64,000 nucleotides of DNA from Pueribacillus theae (GCF_003097615.1 NZ_QCZG01000011.1:26573-90572); one strand, 5' to 3'. Counted from the stretch's first letter, positions 53,628 to 62,627 are shown. Translations and numbers: made by a program. The notes: generated by a model from the sequence alone, not told the origin.

Positions 53628-54017
53628 TTGTTTGAAACGATCATTGAACCGCGCGTCAGTGAGACGGACGGCGCAGGGCATATTAATAATACAACCATTC
53701 CCATTTGGTTCGAGGCTGGGAGAAATAAAATTTTTGAAATGTTTACACCGGATTTTTCATTTGATAATTGGCGTTGCATTATTTTGCATACAACGGTTGA
53801 TTTTGTCAGCCAAATTTATTTCGGCAAAAATGTGGCCGTAAAAACATGGGTCGAAAAAATCGGGAATACGAGCTTTATTTTGTATGAGGAAATTCACCAA
53901 GATGGCATTCTTTGTGCGAAAGGCAACGCGGTTTACGTTAATTTTAATTTAAAAACGCAACAAAAAGAGCCAATCCCTGATCATATTAGGCAACAATTAA
54001 AAAAACATATGCGATAA
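53628..54017 (+). CDS. Acyl-CoA thioesterase (4HBT hot-dog family)
   Basis: The product has 129 residues. The start RVSETDGAGHINNTTIPIWFE contains the catalytic Asp-like and N-N motif of YbgC/FadM-type 4HBT thioesterases. TTG 53628 sits 8 bases after AAAAGGAGAGG. With the MBL and Fe-ADH genes it makes a three-gene run on one strand, followed by a terminator, so a shared acyl-thioester or aldehyde pathway is possible. Confidence 0.8.
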   Translation: MFETIIEPRVSETDGAGHINNTTIPIWFEAGRNKIFEMFTPDFSFDNWRCIILHTTVDFVSQIYFGKNVAVKTWVEKIGNTSFILYEEIHQDGILCAKGNAVYVNFNLKTQQKEPIPDHIRQQLKKHMR

Positions 54018-54042
54018 GCCATTCCTTTTGGGATGGCTTTTT
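54017..54042 (+). terminator. Terminator after the thioesterase gene
   Basis: AGCCATTCC (54017-54025) pairs with GGGATGGCT (54030-54038), 4-base loop, five T. It lies between convergent units. Confidence 0.85.
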
Positions 54043-54069
54043 AAAGTTGGTTGATAGTAGCTGCAAACA

Positions 54070-55185
54070 CTAATGTTTATTAGATTTTTGTAATGATGGT
54101 GATTTTCCTCGAAACTTGGCGATTATGTATAAAAGAAATGGAATGAAAATCCCGACGGCCATTGAAAATGGCGGCCATGTTTCCAATACGACTTTTTGTA
54201 AATAACCAATATTTGGAGCCAATATCAGGGAAAGGATGACTAAAATAATACTGATGGGAGAGAGTAGACTTCTGTAATCGCTGAGCTTGAAAGTTTGTGC
54301 CATTCCGAGTACCGAAGCATAAAAACAGATTGATAATTTAAAGAAAATCGTTAAAAACCAAATAATGGCGACGATTACTTCGATACGTTCGAGGTAATTA
54401 GCGATGCTTATCTTTTTCCCTAAGAGATAAGTTGGATAAGTGTTTCTTGCAGTAATATCAGCTCCGAGGACAAAAATAGCGAGTATCGTAATTAAAATAA
54501 GTACTATACCCCCCATCGTTGCTCCAATTAGCAAGGACTTTCCCGCATTCTTTTTCTCGTTAAGATATGGCAAAATCATTAAAAACACAACCAGTTCCGA
54601 AAAAGGGATGGAGATAAATGGGAGAGCACCGCTCATAATCGGTTTAAAACCATACTCAAATATAGGTTCAATTCTAGAAAACTCAATTTGCGGAATAAGA
54701 AATAGAACGAAAATGAATAGCTGTATTACGACCCAGGGCAAGAAAATCTCCGCTGCTCTCGACAGCACTTCCAGACCATGTCGAACGCCAATCAGTGAAA
54801 CGAAAATGAATAAAATAAGTATCGCTACTATTGGCGTTTCAGGCATAATTTGTATTGTCAAGAAGTCACCAATATTTCTAAGGATCAAAGCAGTTAAAAT
54901 CACAAAAAAGCCGATAAAAAGGAGTGAGATTAGCTTTCCTATCCATCTCCCTAATAGATGTTCAGCCAGTTCAACCAAAGTGAAATTTGGAAATAAGGAA
55001 AATAAACGTGTGTACAATATGACGATAAAGATGCTAAAAACTAATCCCACGATCCCGGCAATCCAGGCATCTTGTTTTGCTTGAGATGCTAATGTCGTTG
55101 GAATAATAATTACCGAACTGCCAATTGAATACAGAAATATCAAAATGATAAGTTGCTTCGAACTAATTTTTTCGCTTTTGGGCAT
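54070..55185 (-). CDS. Spore germinant receptor B subunit (GerAB/GerKB family)
   Basis: The product has 371 residues with about ten membrane segments and the APC-like fold of GerAB proteins (LEVLSRAAEIFLPW; FSELVVFLMILPYL). In spores it binds the germinant within the inner membrane. ATG 55185 follows GGAGG; the longer frame upstream is in the spacer. It is the last gene of the A-C-D-B operon. The cognate nutrient cannot be predicted. Confidence 0.9.
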   Translation of the reverse strand: MPKSEKISSKQLIILIFLYSIGSSVIIIPTTLASQAKQDAWIAGIVGLVFSIFIVILYTRLFSLFPNFTLVELAEHLLGRWIGKLISLLFIGFFVILTALILRNIGDFLTIQIMPETPIVAILILFIFVSLIGVRHGLEVLSRAAEIFLPWVVIQLFIFVLFLIPQIEFSRIEPIFEYGFKPIMSGALPFISIPFSELVVFLMILPYLNEKKNAGKSLLIGATMGGIVLILITILAIFVLGADITARNTYPTYLLGKKISIANYLERIEVIVAIIWFLTIFFKLSICFYASVLGMAQTFKLSDYRSLLSPISIILVILSLILAPNIGYLQKVVLETWPPFSMAVGIFIPFLLYIIAKFRGKSPSLQKSNKH

Positions 55186-55213
55186 ACAAGTTGCCTCCAA
55201 TTCCTGAATATCT

Positions 55214-55447
55214 TTAATGCAATAAATTGTGAATCCAACTAATAATCGGCTTGAAGATCCAATGAATAAACTCAAGGGGATTTGGAATATTTACTTCAAA
55301 GCTCATAAGGATGCCCAATGTAACACCAAAACCCAACAAAATGAAAAATGCCCAAAGTTCTTTTTTTTGCTTCTTTTTTAAGAGAGGCGGAACATCGATT
55401 GCAATGATGGCCGCCGTTACTGCAAGAATGCCTATTAAGGATAACAT
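55214..55447 (-). CDS. Spore germinant receptor D-type small protein
   Basis: The product has 77 residues with two membrane helices (about 2-20 and 32-50) and an amphipathic C-terminus (PLEFIHWIFKPIISWIHN). GerKD-like D subunits are small two-helix proteins found in ger operons of Bacillus, which fits size and position between the C and B genes. The start ATG 55447 has only a distant GAGGA, so it is probably translated by coupling. Confidence 0.75.
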   Translation of the reverse strand: MLSLIGILAVTAAIIAIDVPPLLKKKQKKELWAFFILLGFGVTLGILMSFEVNIPNPLEFIHWIFKPIISWIHNLLH

Positions 55448-55458
55448 GGGGGTTTTTG

Positions 55459-56667
55459 TTAATCCTCACTTTCTTCTTGAAATGAGTCCGTAATCGTTCC
55501 AAATCGTCGAATTTTAACTTCTACTTTTGTTGTGTGTGAAATAGTTGGAAAATGTTCTTTCCATTCGTTTTTAAGTTTTTTCCATAGTTTGGGATTAGAA
55601 CGGTGTATCGCTTCACCAAATCCCAAAATATCACTTTGTAAATCATTTTTCGCTTTTTCAACTACTTTTTCGATTTTTTCTTCTATCGTTTTTTCTATTG
55701 TCTCTTGCAATTCCTGAATTTTCTTCGGGTCTGTAAGATCAATTAAACATTCAACATCCGCAACGTTACCTTCCGCTTTTACCTTAATTCCAACCTTCGG
55801 TTCGCCTTTTACTACTTTCGCCTTCACTTCGGGTGTCGATTGCATGATTTCAATGGTTACTTTACCGTTATCATCTTTATCACAAGGAATATGTTCAATT
55901 GTGCTTCGTACGTTTCCAAGAACATAGATATAGCCCATACTCTCTTCGTTATTAAGCCAATCGATAAGTCGATCTCCGTGGAACGCCGCCAAGTTATCTA
56001 CCTTTAGTACTGCAGGAGGATCGACTAATTCGATATTTTTAATGCTATTCCCCGCTTGCTCTTCACCTTTAACATAAATTCCTGTTAGAACAGGATCCTG
56101 ACCTAATTTCACGAGGTTTTCAATCAATTCATCTAACGTAACGCCTTTTGTCGGTGCCCACCTCGTTTGAGACATTTGCAGCGTTGTGAATATACTGTTT
56201 GCTGGAATTCTCTCAAGTGATGTTAAGACATTTAATAAAGGTGAGGCCATTCCGTATCTTGAAACAAGAATATAGAAATCCGTTCGAAATTCATAGTCTC
56301 TTGATAAGAAATCAAGCGGTTTGCGAATCCCTTCCCTTGCCACCTCTTCACCAAAGATAACGATTCGAATATGTGCCAAGTAGAGTTTACCTGGAATTTC
56401 TTTTGTAAGTTCTCTCAAAGCCTCTAAGATTGTTCCGCCAGATGAATGGTAGGTGGTAACTGCAGTCTCAGTTGTCATCATCGTTTGTTGTGAAGCGATC
56501 TGGCTTGGGTTAAGCACTTGTACGCTGACAAGGTAGCCATCTTCAGCTTTATCAATCGCCATGGCAGTAGCGATGGCAAGATCATTCAACTCTGTTTTAC
56601 TCCAGCAGCCTGCAAGAAGAAAGAGCGAAAAAAAGCTTGTGAGAAGCAGAATACATTTTCGCTTCAA
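55459..56667 (-). CDS. Spore germinant receptor C subunit lipoprotein (GerAC family)
   Basis: The product has 402 residues. Signal and lipobox FLLAGC, then WSKTELNDLAIATAMAIDK and the Ger(x)C domains (VQVLNPSQIA, AHIRIVIFGEEVAREG). It is anchored by lipidation to the outer face of the spore inner membrane. It starts at TTG 56667 behind AGGGGGAA, one base after the A-subunit stop, and ends 11 bases before the D gene. Confidence 0.9.
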   Translation of the reverse strand: MKRKCILLLTSFFSLFLLAGCWSKTELNDLAIATAMAIDKAEDGYLVSVQVLNPSQIASQQTMMTTETAVTTYHSSGGTILEALRELTKEIPGKLYLAHIRIVIFGEEVAREGIRKPLDFLSRDYEFRTDFYILVSRYGMASPLLNVLTSLERIPANSIFTTLQMSQTRWAPTKGVTLDELIENLVKLGQDPVLTGIYVKGEEQAGNSIKNIELVDPPAVLKVDNLAAFHGDRLIDWLNNEESMGYIYVLGNVRSTIEHIPCDKDDNGKVTIEIMQSTPEVKAKVVKGEPKVGIKVKAEGNVADVECLIDLTDPKKIQELQETIEKTIEEKIEKVVEKAKNDLQSDILGFGEAIHRSNPKLWKKLKNEWKEHFPTISHTTKVEVKIRRFGTITDSFQEESED

Positions 56668-56668
56668 G

Positions 56669-58267
56669 TTAATTCCCCCTATTTTTTGGTGGCTTCGGAG
56701 GCGGTGAATCTTCACGATTCAGGTTGTTTTTACCAATTAAATACGGTCGGGTAGTCATTGCCCACCATGGAAATCTAACTGCGGTATCTTTAATGTCTTT
56801 TTTGTAGTAAGGTCCTAATGGAGAAAGATATGGAACTCCAAAGGAACGTAAACTGCACAAATGAAGCACCATAACAATTAAGCCGAGAATGATGCCAAAT
56901 AACCCGAACATCGACGCAAGAAGCATAAACAGAAAGCGAAGAATGCGAACAGCGATTGCTAAGTTATAAGCTGGAAAAACAAAGCTTGCGATGGCTGTTA
57001 TAGAAACGACAATAACCATGGCAGAGGAAACGAGTCCGGCATTAACAGCAGCTTCTCCAAGCACGAGGGCACCGACAATCGAAATCGCCGGTCCAACTGC
57101 ACGTGGCATACGGACCCCTGCTTCACGTAAAATTTCAAATGTGACTTCCATTAGCACAGCTTCGACGATTGCAGGAAAGGGGATGGCTTCTCTTTGGGCA
57201 GCAAGACTAACAAGGAGCTGAGTTGGCAACATTTCCTGATGGAAAGTTGTTACCGCGATATATACTGCAGGAGTTAGTAGAGCTAGAAAGAAAGTAATAT
57301 GGCGAAGCAGGCGTATGAAAGTCCCAATATCAAACCGCTGGTAATAATCTTCGGCGGATTGGAGAAATTGCATAAAAATGGCCGGGACTAACAGCACAAA
57401 TGGGGTGCCATCAACTAAAATTGCAACCCTGCCTTCCAGCAAGCTTGCCGCAGTAGAATCCGGTCGTTCTGTATGATATACGGTCGGAAACGGTGAATAA
57501 GTGCCGTCTTCGATTAATTCTTCAATATAGCCGCTTTCCAAAATCGAATCGATATTGATTCGATCTAGGCGTTTATGAACCTCCTCAACGACTTTGCTGT
57601 CTGCAATCCCTTTAATGTACACGATGGAGACATCTGTTTTCGTTCGTTTGCCAATCACTTTTCCTTCAATGCGAAGGTTAGGATCTTTCACTCTTCGCCG
57701 AATGAGGGCTGTGTTTGTTCGCAACGTTTCTGTGAAACTGTCTTTCGGGCCGCGGATGACTGTTTGAGCGCTTGGCTCTTCAATACTGCGATCATTCCAG
57801 CCGCGTGTGTCGCAGGCAAAACAAGAATGTGATCCATCTATTAAAATAATTGTGTTGCCTGATAGGATATGGTTTAAAGCGGTATCAAAATCATCGACAC
57901 TTTTTAAATCCCCAACCGTGAGGAAGGCGGAAGCAATGAAATCAACAGGATGAAATATTTTCGCATCTGTTCGATTAAGCTTTGATTCACGAATGTTTAG
58001 CATTAAGGATTCTAATATATAATTGTGGATGAAGTCCTCATCAGCCAGACCGTCAGTGTAAACGATGGCTAGGTGAATGTTTTGTTCGACACCGGCTCGA
58101 AATTCACGGATGACAATATCATTGCTATTGCCGGTAATTTGCTTAATTCTCTCGATATTCTTTATTAATGAATGGCTGATCGGGTTTTTTTCTTTCTTTT
58201 CATCTTGCTGTTTAGATTCGTTTCCATTCTTTTTTTTGACGGTAGTCTTTAGCTTTTTTTTAAACAT
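56669..58267 (-). CDS. Spore germinant receptor A subunit (GerAA family)
   Basis: The product has 532 residues. A basic N-terminal tail (KKK-rich), a soluble GerA domain to about residue 270 (GNTIILIDGSHSCF; RGPKDSFTETLRTN), a membrane domain of about five helices (AREGIPF-like region; PRAVGPAISIVGALVLGEAAVNAG) and a Pro-rich C-terminus are seen. GerAA proteins form nutrient-gated ion channels in spores. It is the first gene of the minus-strand A-C-D-B operon. GAGG precedes ATG 58267. Confidence 0.93.
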   Translation of the reverse strand: MFKKKLKTTVKKKNGNESKQQDEKKEKNPISHSLIKNIERIKQITGNSNDIVIREFRAGVEQNIHLAIVYTDGLADEDFIHNYILESLMLNIRESKLNRTDAKIFHPVDFIASAFLTVGDLKSVDDFDTALNHILSGNTIILIDGSHSCFACDTRGWNDRSIEEPSAQTVIRGPKDSFTETLRTNTALIRRRVKDPNLRIEGKVIGKRTKTDVSIVYIKGIADSKVVEEVHKRLDRINIDSILESGYIEELIEDGTYSPFPTVYHTERPDSTAASLLEGRVAILVDGTPFVLLVPAIFMQFLQSAEDYYQRFDIGTFIRLLRHITFFLALLTPAVYIAVTTFHQEMLPTQLLVSLAAQREAIPFPAIVEAVLMEVTFEILREAGVRMPRAVGPAISIVGALVLGEAAVNAGLVSSAMVIVVSITAIASFVFPAYNLAIAVRILRFLFMLLASMFGLFGIILGLIVMVLHLCSLRSFGVPYLSPLGPYYKKDIKDTAVRFPWWAMTTRPYLIGKNNLNREDSPPPKPPKNRGN

Positions 58268-58301
58268 AAAGAGTAACCTCGTTAAATGAATTTGTTTTAC
58301 C

Positions 58302-58331
58302 TAGTATTTCCAGTCGAGGTATTTTTACACA
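58302..58331 (-). promoter_or_regulatory. Candidate SigG promoter of the germinant receptor operon
   Basis: On the minus strand TGTGTA (58331-58326), 17 bases, then AATACTA (58308-58302) resemble the forespore sigma-G consensus (TGMATA, 17-18 bases, CATAMTA). The distance to the ATG fits, and ger operons are SigG-controlled in B. subtilis. Confidence 0.5.
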
Positions 58332-58423
58332 ATATTCTTCCGTAAAACAGTTTACCAATTAGATTGTTATGATTATGATAAGGATGATGTGGAGTTAACT
58401 GAAGGAGGACATAGAGACTAGCA

Positions 58424-59047
58424 ATGGTTTGGGATGTTTTGAATGTAATAGGTACAATTGCATTTGCGATAAGCGGAGCCATTATTGCGATGGAAGAGGA
58501 ATATGATATTCTTGGCGTATACATTTTAGGTTTTGCAACGGCATTTGGGGGAGGTACGGTCAGAAATATATTGATTGACTTGCCATTAAGCCATATTTGG
58601 CAGCAAAATATTCTTTTTTATATTGCGATCCTTGTGATCGGCATCGTTTTCTTTTTGCCGAATTCGTGGATTGAAAGCTACAGTAAATGGGCGTGGGGCG
58701 TGTTTTTCGATGCGATAGGCTTGGGGGCGTTTGCTATTCAAGGGGCGCTTTATGCGTACAATATGAATCATCCTTTGATTGCGGTCGTCGTTGCAGCTGC
58801 ATTGACAGGAGCTGGCGGAGGGGTAATCCGTGACTTGCTTGCGAGGCGGCAGCCGCTCATTTTAAAAAAAGAAATGTATGCGGTATGGGCCATGATGGGC
58901 GGGTTGATTGTTGGCCTCGGTTTGGCGAATCATGACATTCTCCTCTATTTTGTTCTTGCACTTATCGTTGCTTGCCGCATGCTTGCACACCATTACGGAT
59001 GGCAATTGCCGCGCAAAAAAAGGAAAGGAGAGGAATCCTCTGCCTAA
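58424..59047 (+). CDS. TRIC-type trimeric cation channel family protein (UPF0126, YvgT-like)
   Basis: The product has 207 residues with seven membrane helices as two repeats. FAISGAIIAMEEEYDILGVYIL, with FGGGTVRNILIDLP, and in the second half ALTGAGGGVIRDLLARRQPLIL are hallmarks of the family. Prokaryotic members are K+-permeable channels; physiological role uncertain. GAAGGAGG precedes ATG 58424. The last 4 bases overlap the convergent sigma factor gene. Confidence 0.88.
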   Translation: MVWDVLNVIGTIAFAISGAIIAMEEEYDILGVYILGFATAFGGGTVRNILIDLPLSHIWQQNILFYIAILVIGIVFFLPNSWIESYSKWAWGVFFDAIGLGAFAIQGALYAYNMNHPLIAVVVAAALTGAGGGVIRDLLARRQPLILKKEMYAVWAMMGGLIVGLGLANHDILLYFVLALIVACRMLAHHYGWQLPRKKRKGEESSA

Positions 59048-59547
59048 TGAAAGGCAAAGGATGGGCCTCTCTTTCTTAATTTCTTTAATGCTTCTTTTCG
59101 CCACGATTTCACCGCTTCTTTCGTTGCTCCATGTTCTTCTGCGATTTCGGTGATTGTTTTTTGGTTCAAAATTGCTTCAATTGCCCATGTTTTCTGTTTC
59201 TCGCTTAGCGGCGCCAAATAACTTCGGAATTGTTCTTCATCCAATAATGTTTCAGAAAAGCTATACGTATTTTGATCAATTGCCGTTTCAAAAGCGGCTG
59301 TATGTCTCTCGCCATATCGCTTTTCTTTTTTTAACTGTTCCAACATTTTTCCTCGGACGGTTACATAGGCATACGCGGAAAAATTTCCTTTCCTTTGATC
59401 ATATCTTTGCATTGCCTCCCATAATGCGATCATTCCAATCTGAAAGAACTCATCATGGTTTTTATAAATGTGAAGTATCTTTATTTGCTTTTTGATCATG
59501 TTTTCATATTGCTTAAAAATCTCTTCGAACTTTTTTTCTGTATCCAT
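59044..59547 (-). CDS. Small sigma-70 family sigma factor
   Basis: The product has 167 residues. Region 2 is seen in FQIGMIALWEAMQRYDQRKGNFSAYAYVTVRGK and region 4 in EIAEEHGATKEAVKSWRKEALKKLRK; only short segments such as FSAYAYVTVRG need be quoted to see the SigH/SigI-like core. No anti-sigma gene is adjacent. It resembles competence-type sigma factors (ComX/Staphylococcus SigH) in size. It is divergent from comK, with an 18-bp perfect palindrome just upstream of its start. The regulon is unknown. Confidence 0.8.
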   Translation of the reverse strand: MDTEKKFEEIFKQYENMIKKQIKILHIYKNHDEFFQIGMIALWEAMQRYDQRKGNFSAYAYVTVRGKMLEQLKKEKRYGERHTAAFETAIDQNTYSFSETLLDEEQFRSYLAPLSEKQKTWAIEAILNQKTITEIAEEHGATKEAVKSWRKEALKKLRKRGPSFAFH

Positions 59548-59562
59548 GAATGGCTTCCTTTT

Positions 59563-59580
59563 TGAAAAGCGCGCTTTTCA
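59563..59580. promoter_or_regulatory. Perfect 18-bp palindrome upstream of the sigma factor gene
   Basis: TGAAAAGCGCGCTTTTCA, exactly self-complementary, lies 16 bases upstream of the sigma gene start. It contains AAAA-6-TTTT, one base longer than the ComK half-box AAAA-5-TTTT. It may be an operator; no known consensus fits exactly. Confidence 0.45.
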
Positions 59581-59732
59581 GTTATTCCGCGGTAGCTTTA
59601 ACGTAAAGGAAGATGCTTTCAGTTTCCTGTCTGCATTTTTCCGCTATCGGGATGCAAAGGAAGCTATTTTAGTGGAATATTTGGAAGATTATTTCAAAAT
59701 CAATGAAAATTGTTGTCTATTATTTAAAAACG

Positions 59733-59761
59733 GGAACAAATGTTCCTTTTTGTGTTATAAT
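59733..59761 (+). promoter_or_regulatory. comK promoter with a LexA-box-like palindrome
   Basis: TATAAT at 59756-59761 is a perfect -10, with GGAACA-like sequence in the -35 position. GGAACAAATGTTCC (59733-59746) covers the -35 and matches the B. subtilis LexA (DinR) consensus CGAACRNRYGTTYC at 13 of 14 positions. It is about 50 bases upstream of the comK ATG. Confidence 0.6.
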
Positions 59762-59798
59762 AGATTCACCAATAAAGAGGCGCAGAGGGGAGACTGTC

Positions 59799-60365
59799 AT
59801 GCAGATCATGAAAGACTACGAAATTCACACTGAAACGATGGTACTTTTGCCGTGTTTTGATCGTTATGCGAATTTGCATACCATTGTCATTGAAGAACAA
59901 AGCTATTTTCTTGTAGCGATGCCGCCAAAAAAGGTGATCGATGCCAGTTGCCGTTATTACGGTTCGAGTTACGAAGGAAGGCTTGAAGGGATAAAGCGGG
60001 TAATGGGCATTTCAAAGAAAGCGCCAATTGCGATCAGTGCAGAACTTTCGATCTTTTTCTTTCCGCTGGAATCTCCGAACAATCATTCGTGTGTATGGCT
60101 TTCTCATACGCATATTGAAGAAATAAGGCCACTAGACAATCGGAATACAGTTATTTTATTTACAAATGGACAAGCTTTTACCGTACCGGTGCCAAAAGGC
60201 CAAATCGAAACTAAAATTTTACGGACAGCACAGTATCGCCATCTACTAAAAAATCGGATCGAAGTAGGGAAGCGGCAGCATCATGTGTACCAATTACAAA
60301 AAGAGGACGTTCAATTTGTTTATGATCCTGTGAAACAGGCATACCACATTAAAAAACATGAGTGA
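59799..60365 (+). CDS. comK: Competence transcription factor ComK
   Basis: The product has 188 residues, close to the 192 of B. subtilis ComK. YEIHTETMVLLPCFDRYANL, FFFPLESPNN, CVWLSHTHIEEI and SCRYYGSSYEGR are ComK signatures. It activates DNA-uptake genes by binding paired AAAA-5-TTTT boxes. ATG 59799 follows GAGGGG; upstream in-frame ATG 59703 precedes the promoter and cannot be used. Regulation may include a LexA-like site over the promoter. It is divergent from a small sigma factor gene. Confidence 0.93.
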   Translation: MQIMKDYEIHTETMVLLPCFDRYANLHTIVIEEQSYFLVAMPPKKVIDASCRYYGSSYEGRLEGIKRVMGISKKAPIAISAELSIFFFPLESPNNHSCVWLSHTHIEEIRPLDNRNTVILFTNGQAFTVPVPKGQIETKILRTAQYRHLLKNRIEVGKRQHHVYQLQKEDVQFVYDPVKQAYHIKKHE

Positions 60366-60398
60366 TAATGGTATAATGGAGACTCCGAGGGAGGCTTC

Positions 60399-61610
60399 AT
60401 GATGCCTAAAATTACGAGAGGAACGCCAGCTTTCTGGCGTACGGGAAGCGCTTTGTTTTTAGGAGGATTTGTTGTCCTGATCCTGTTATATACAACACAG
60501 CCGCTTTTTCCGATTTTTTCCGAGGAATTTGGTGTATCGCCCGCAACAGCAAGCTTAACAATCTCATTAACGACTGGTTCGTTGGCGATTTTTATGCTGA
60601 TTACAGCCGGGTTGTCAGAATCTTGGGGAAAGAAAAAGTTGATGACACTGTCACTTTTTCTTTCTTCGGCTTTAACGATTATTATAGCGTTTAGTCCTAA
60701 TTTTACCGTGCTGCTTCTGTTAAGGTTATTGCTTGGTATAACAATTGCTGGTTTGCCTGCGATTGCGATGGCTTATGTAAATGAGGAATTTCATCCGAAA
60801 AGCATTGGCTTTGTGATGGGGCTTTACGTTTCTGGCAACACGCTTGGCGGGATGACAGGCAGAATTTTGACAGGGGTTGTTACGGATTATTCCTCATGGA
60901 GAATTGCTTTTTTTATTGTTGGTTTTTTATGTCTTTTGTGCAGTGTTTGGTTTTGGCGTGTTTTGCCGCCTTCACGCAAGAAAGAATCCGTGGATAAACC
61001 TCGTTTTAGCGAAATTTTCCGGCCGTTAGTTCCACATTTAAAAAATCAAGGATTGCTTTGCTTATATGGGCTTGCCTTTCTGTTAATGGGTAGCATCGTC
61101 ACGCTGTATAATTATGTGACGTATTTGCTGCTTGCCCCACCGTATGATTTAAGCCATACACTTGTAAGTTGGATATTTATTGTTTATTTAACTGGAACGT
61201 TTAGTTCAGCGTGGATGGGGAAGTTGTCCGATCGATTAGGGAGAGTATGTGTCGTCGGCATGGGAATCGCCTTCATGCTCATTGGAGTGGTTATCACGCT
61301 GCATGGCAGTGTATTCATAAAGGTTGTTGGAATTGCTTTATTAACATTTGGCTTTTTTGGCTGCCATTCAGTCGCAAGCAGTTGGGTTGGCGTTTGGGCA
61401 AAGGAACATAAAGCCCATGCGTCATCGTTGTATCTTTTATTTTATTACGGTGGCTCAAGCATCGTCGGTTTTGTTGGGGGACTTTTCTGGAGTTCTTTCC
61501 ATTGGATGGGGGTTGTTTCTTATATTAGCGCACTTCTTGTCGCAGGATTCGTGTTAGTAGTAAGGCTTAATGGGTTGTCGCGTTATGGAAAAGGAAGCGG
61601 CGAAGCATGA
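60399..61610 (+). CDS. Major facilitator superfamily transporter (YnfM-like)
   Basis: The product has 403 residues with 12 membrane segments. The start of the first helix and the loop FGVSPATASLTISLTTG, then SESWGKKKLMTLS and PAIAMAYVNEEF are like the YnfM/AraJ-type efflux family. The substrate is unknown. GAGGGAGG precedes ATG 60399 (ATG 60402 also possible). It is 33 bases after comK. Confidence 0.85.
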   Translation: MMPKITRGTPAFWRTGSALFLGGFVVLILLYTTQPLFPIFSEEFGVSPATASLTISLTTGSLAIFMLITAGLSESWGKKKLMTLSLFLSSALTIIIAFSPNFTVLLLLRLLLGITIAGLPAIAMAYVNEEFHPKSIGFVMGLYVSGNTLGGMTGRILTGVVTDYSSWRIAFFIVGFLCLLCSVWFWRVLPPSRKKESVDKPRFSEIFRPLVPHLKNQGLLCLYGLAFLLMGSIVTLYNYVTYLLLAPPYDLSHTLVSWIFIVYLTGTFSSAWMGKLSDRLGRVCVVGMGIAFMLIGVVITLHGSVFIKVVGIALLTFGFFGCHSVASSWVGVWAKEHKAHASSLYLLFYYGGSSIVGFVGGLFWSSFHWMGVVSYISALLVAGFVLVVRLNGLSRYGKGSGEA

Positions 61611-61622
61611 GCTCAGCCGCTT
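61595..61622. terminator. Hairpin between the MFS gene and the convergent oxidoreductase
   Basis: AAGCGGC (61595-61601) pairs with GCCGCTT (61616-61622). The T run is poor, so it is a weak terminator at best. It overlaps the last codons of the MFS gene. Confidence 0.4.
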
Positions 61623-61634
61623 GAAACATTTTAT

Positions 61635-62627
61635 CTAAAATTTTACGATTGTACGCCCGCGCACTTTGCCTTCTAAAATAGAAGAAAGTGCATCTTTGAG
61701 CCCGTCCAAATCGACTTCTTGCCCGATGTCGCTTAGAAGGCTATCAGGCTTCATTTCGTTTGCCATTCGTTCCCAAAGCGGCTTGCGAACTTCCATTGGG
61801 CAATAGACCGAATCAATGCCAAGCAAATTGACACCGCGAAGAATAAAAGGAAAGACTGTTGCAGGGACGCTCGTCCCGCCAGTTAAACCGCTTACCGCTA
61901 CACTGCCGCCGTATTTTGTGTTGCTAAGGAGGGCAGCCAATGTCTTTCCGCCGACAGGATCAACCGCTCCCGCCCAAAGTTGTTTGCCTAGCGCACGGAT
62001 TTTTTCCGGATTGACATCTTCACGGGAGACCACTTTTTTTGCGCCTAAACTCTTTAAGTAGTCATGCTCGCTTTCTTTTCCTGTGCTTGCCACAACACTG
62101 TAGCCAAGTTTGGCTAAAATTGCCACCGCAAGGCTGCCGACACCTCCGGTTGCCCCTGTAACAGCAATATCCCCGCTGTCAGGAAGAACGCCGTGCTGTT
62201 CTAAACTTTGTACAGACAACGCTGCCGTAAACCCTGCCGTTCCATAGGCCATTGCTTCTTTCAGCGATAATCCTTTCGGCAGCGGAACGACCCAGTCCGC
62301 TTTCACTCTCGCGTACTCGCTAAATCCACCGAAATGGGTAACGCCAATTTCATAACTTGTCGCGATGACTTCATCGCCTTCTTTGAAACGATGATCTGTA
62401 GAAGATACAACTGTGCCAGCCAAGTCAATGCCTGGAACGAAAGGGTATGTACTAACGATATTTCCATTTGGAATGGAAGCAAGGCCATCTTTGTAATTAA
62501 CGCTTGAATAAGCTGTCCGGATCGTTACTTCCCCTTCAGGAAGATCATCAAAAGATAAAGTTTTTACGTCAACGGAAAAATCATCCTCCGTTTTGTTGAC
62601 GACTAAAGCACGAAAATTTTCGGCCAT
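61635..62627 (-). CDS. YhdH/YhfP-family quinone oxidoreductase (acrylyl-CoA reductase-like)
   Basis: The product has 330 residues of the medium-chain dehydrogenase fold without structural zinc. SSVNYKDGLAS, FVPGIDLAGTV, TGATGGVGSLAVAILAKLGY and DPVGG are characteristic of YhdH/YhfP. Members reduce acrylyl-CoA or quinones with NADPH; the natural substrate here is uncertain. GAGAGGAG precedes ATG 62627, with a SigA promoter upstream. Confidence 0.88.
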   Translation of the reverse strand: MAENFRALVVNKTEDDFSVDVKTLSFDDLPEGEVTIRTAYSSVNYKDGLASIPNGNIVSTYPFVPGIDLAGTVVSSTDHRFKEGDEVIATSYEIGVTHFGGFSEYARVKADWVVPLPKGLSLKEAMAYGTAGFTAALSVQSLEQHGVLPDSGDIAVTGATGGVGSLAVAILAKLGYSVVASTGKESEHDYLKSLGAKKVVSREDVNPEKIRALGKQLWAGAVDPVGGKTLAALLSNTKYGGSVAVSGLTGGTSVPATVFPFILRGVNLLGIDSVYCPMEVRKPLWERMANEMKPDSLLSDIGQEVDLDGLKDALSSILEGKVRGRTIVKF

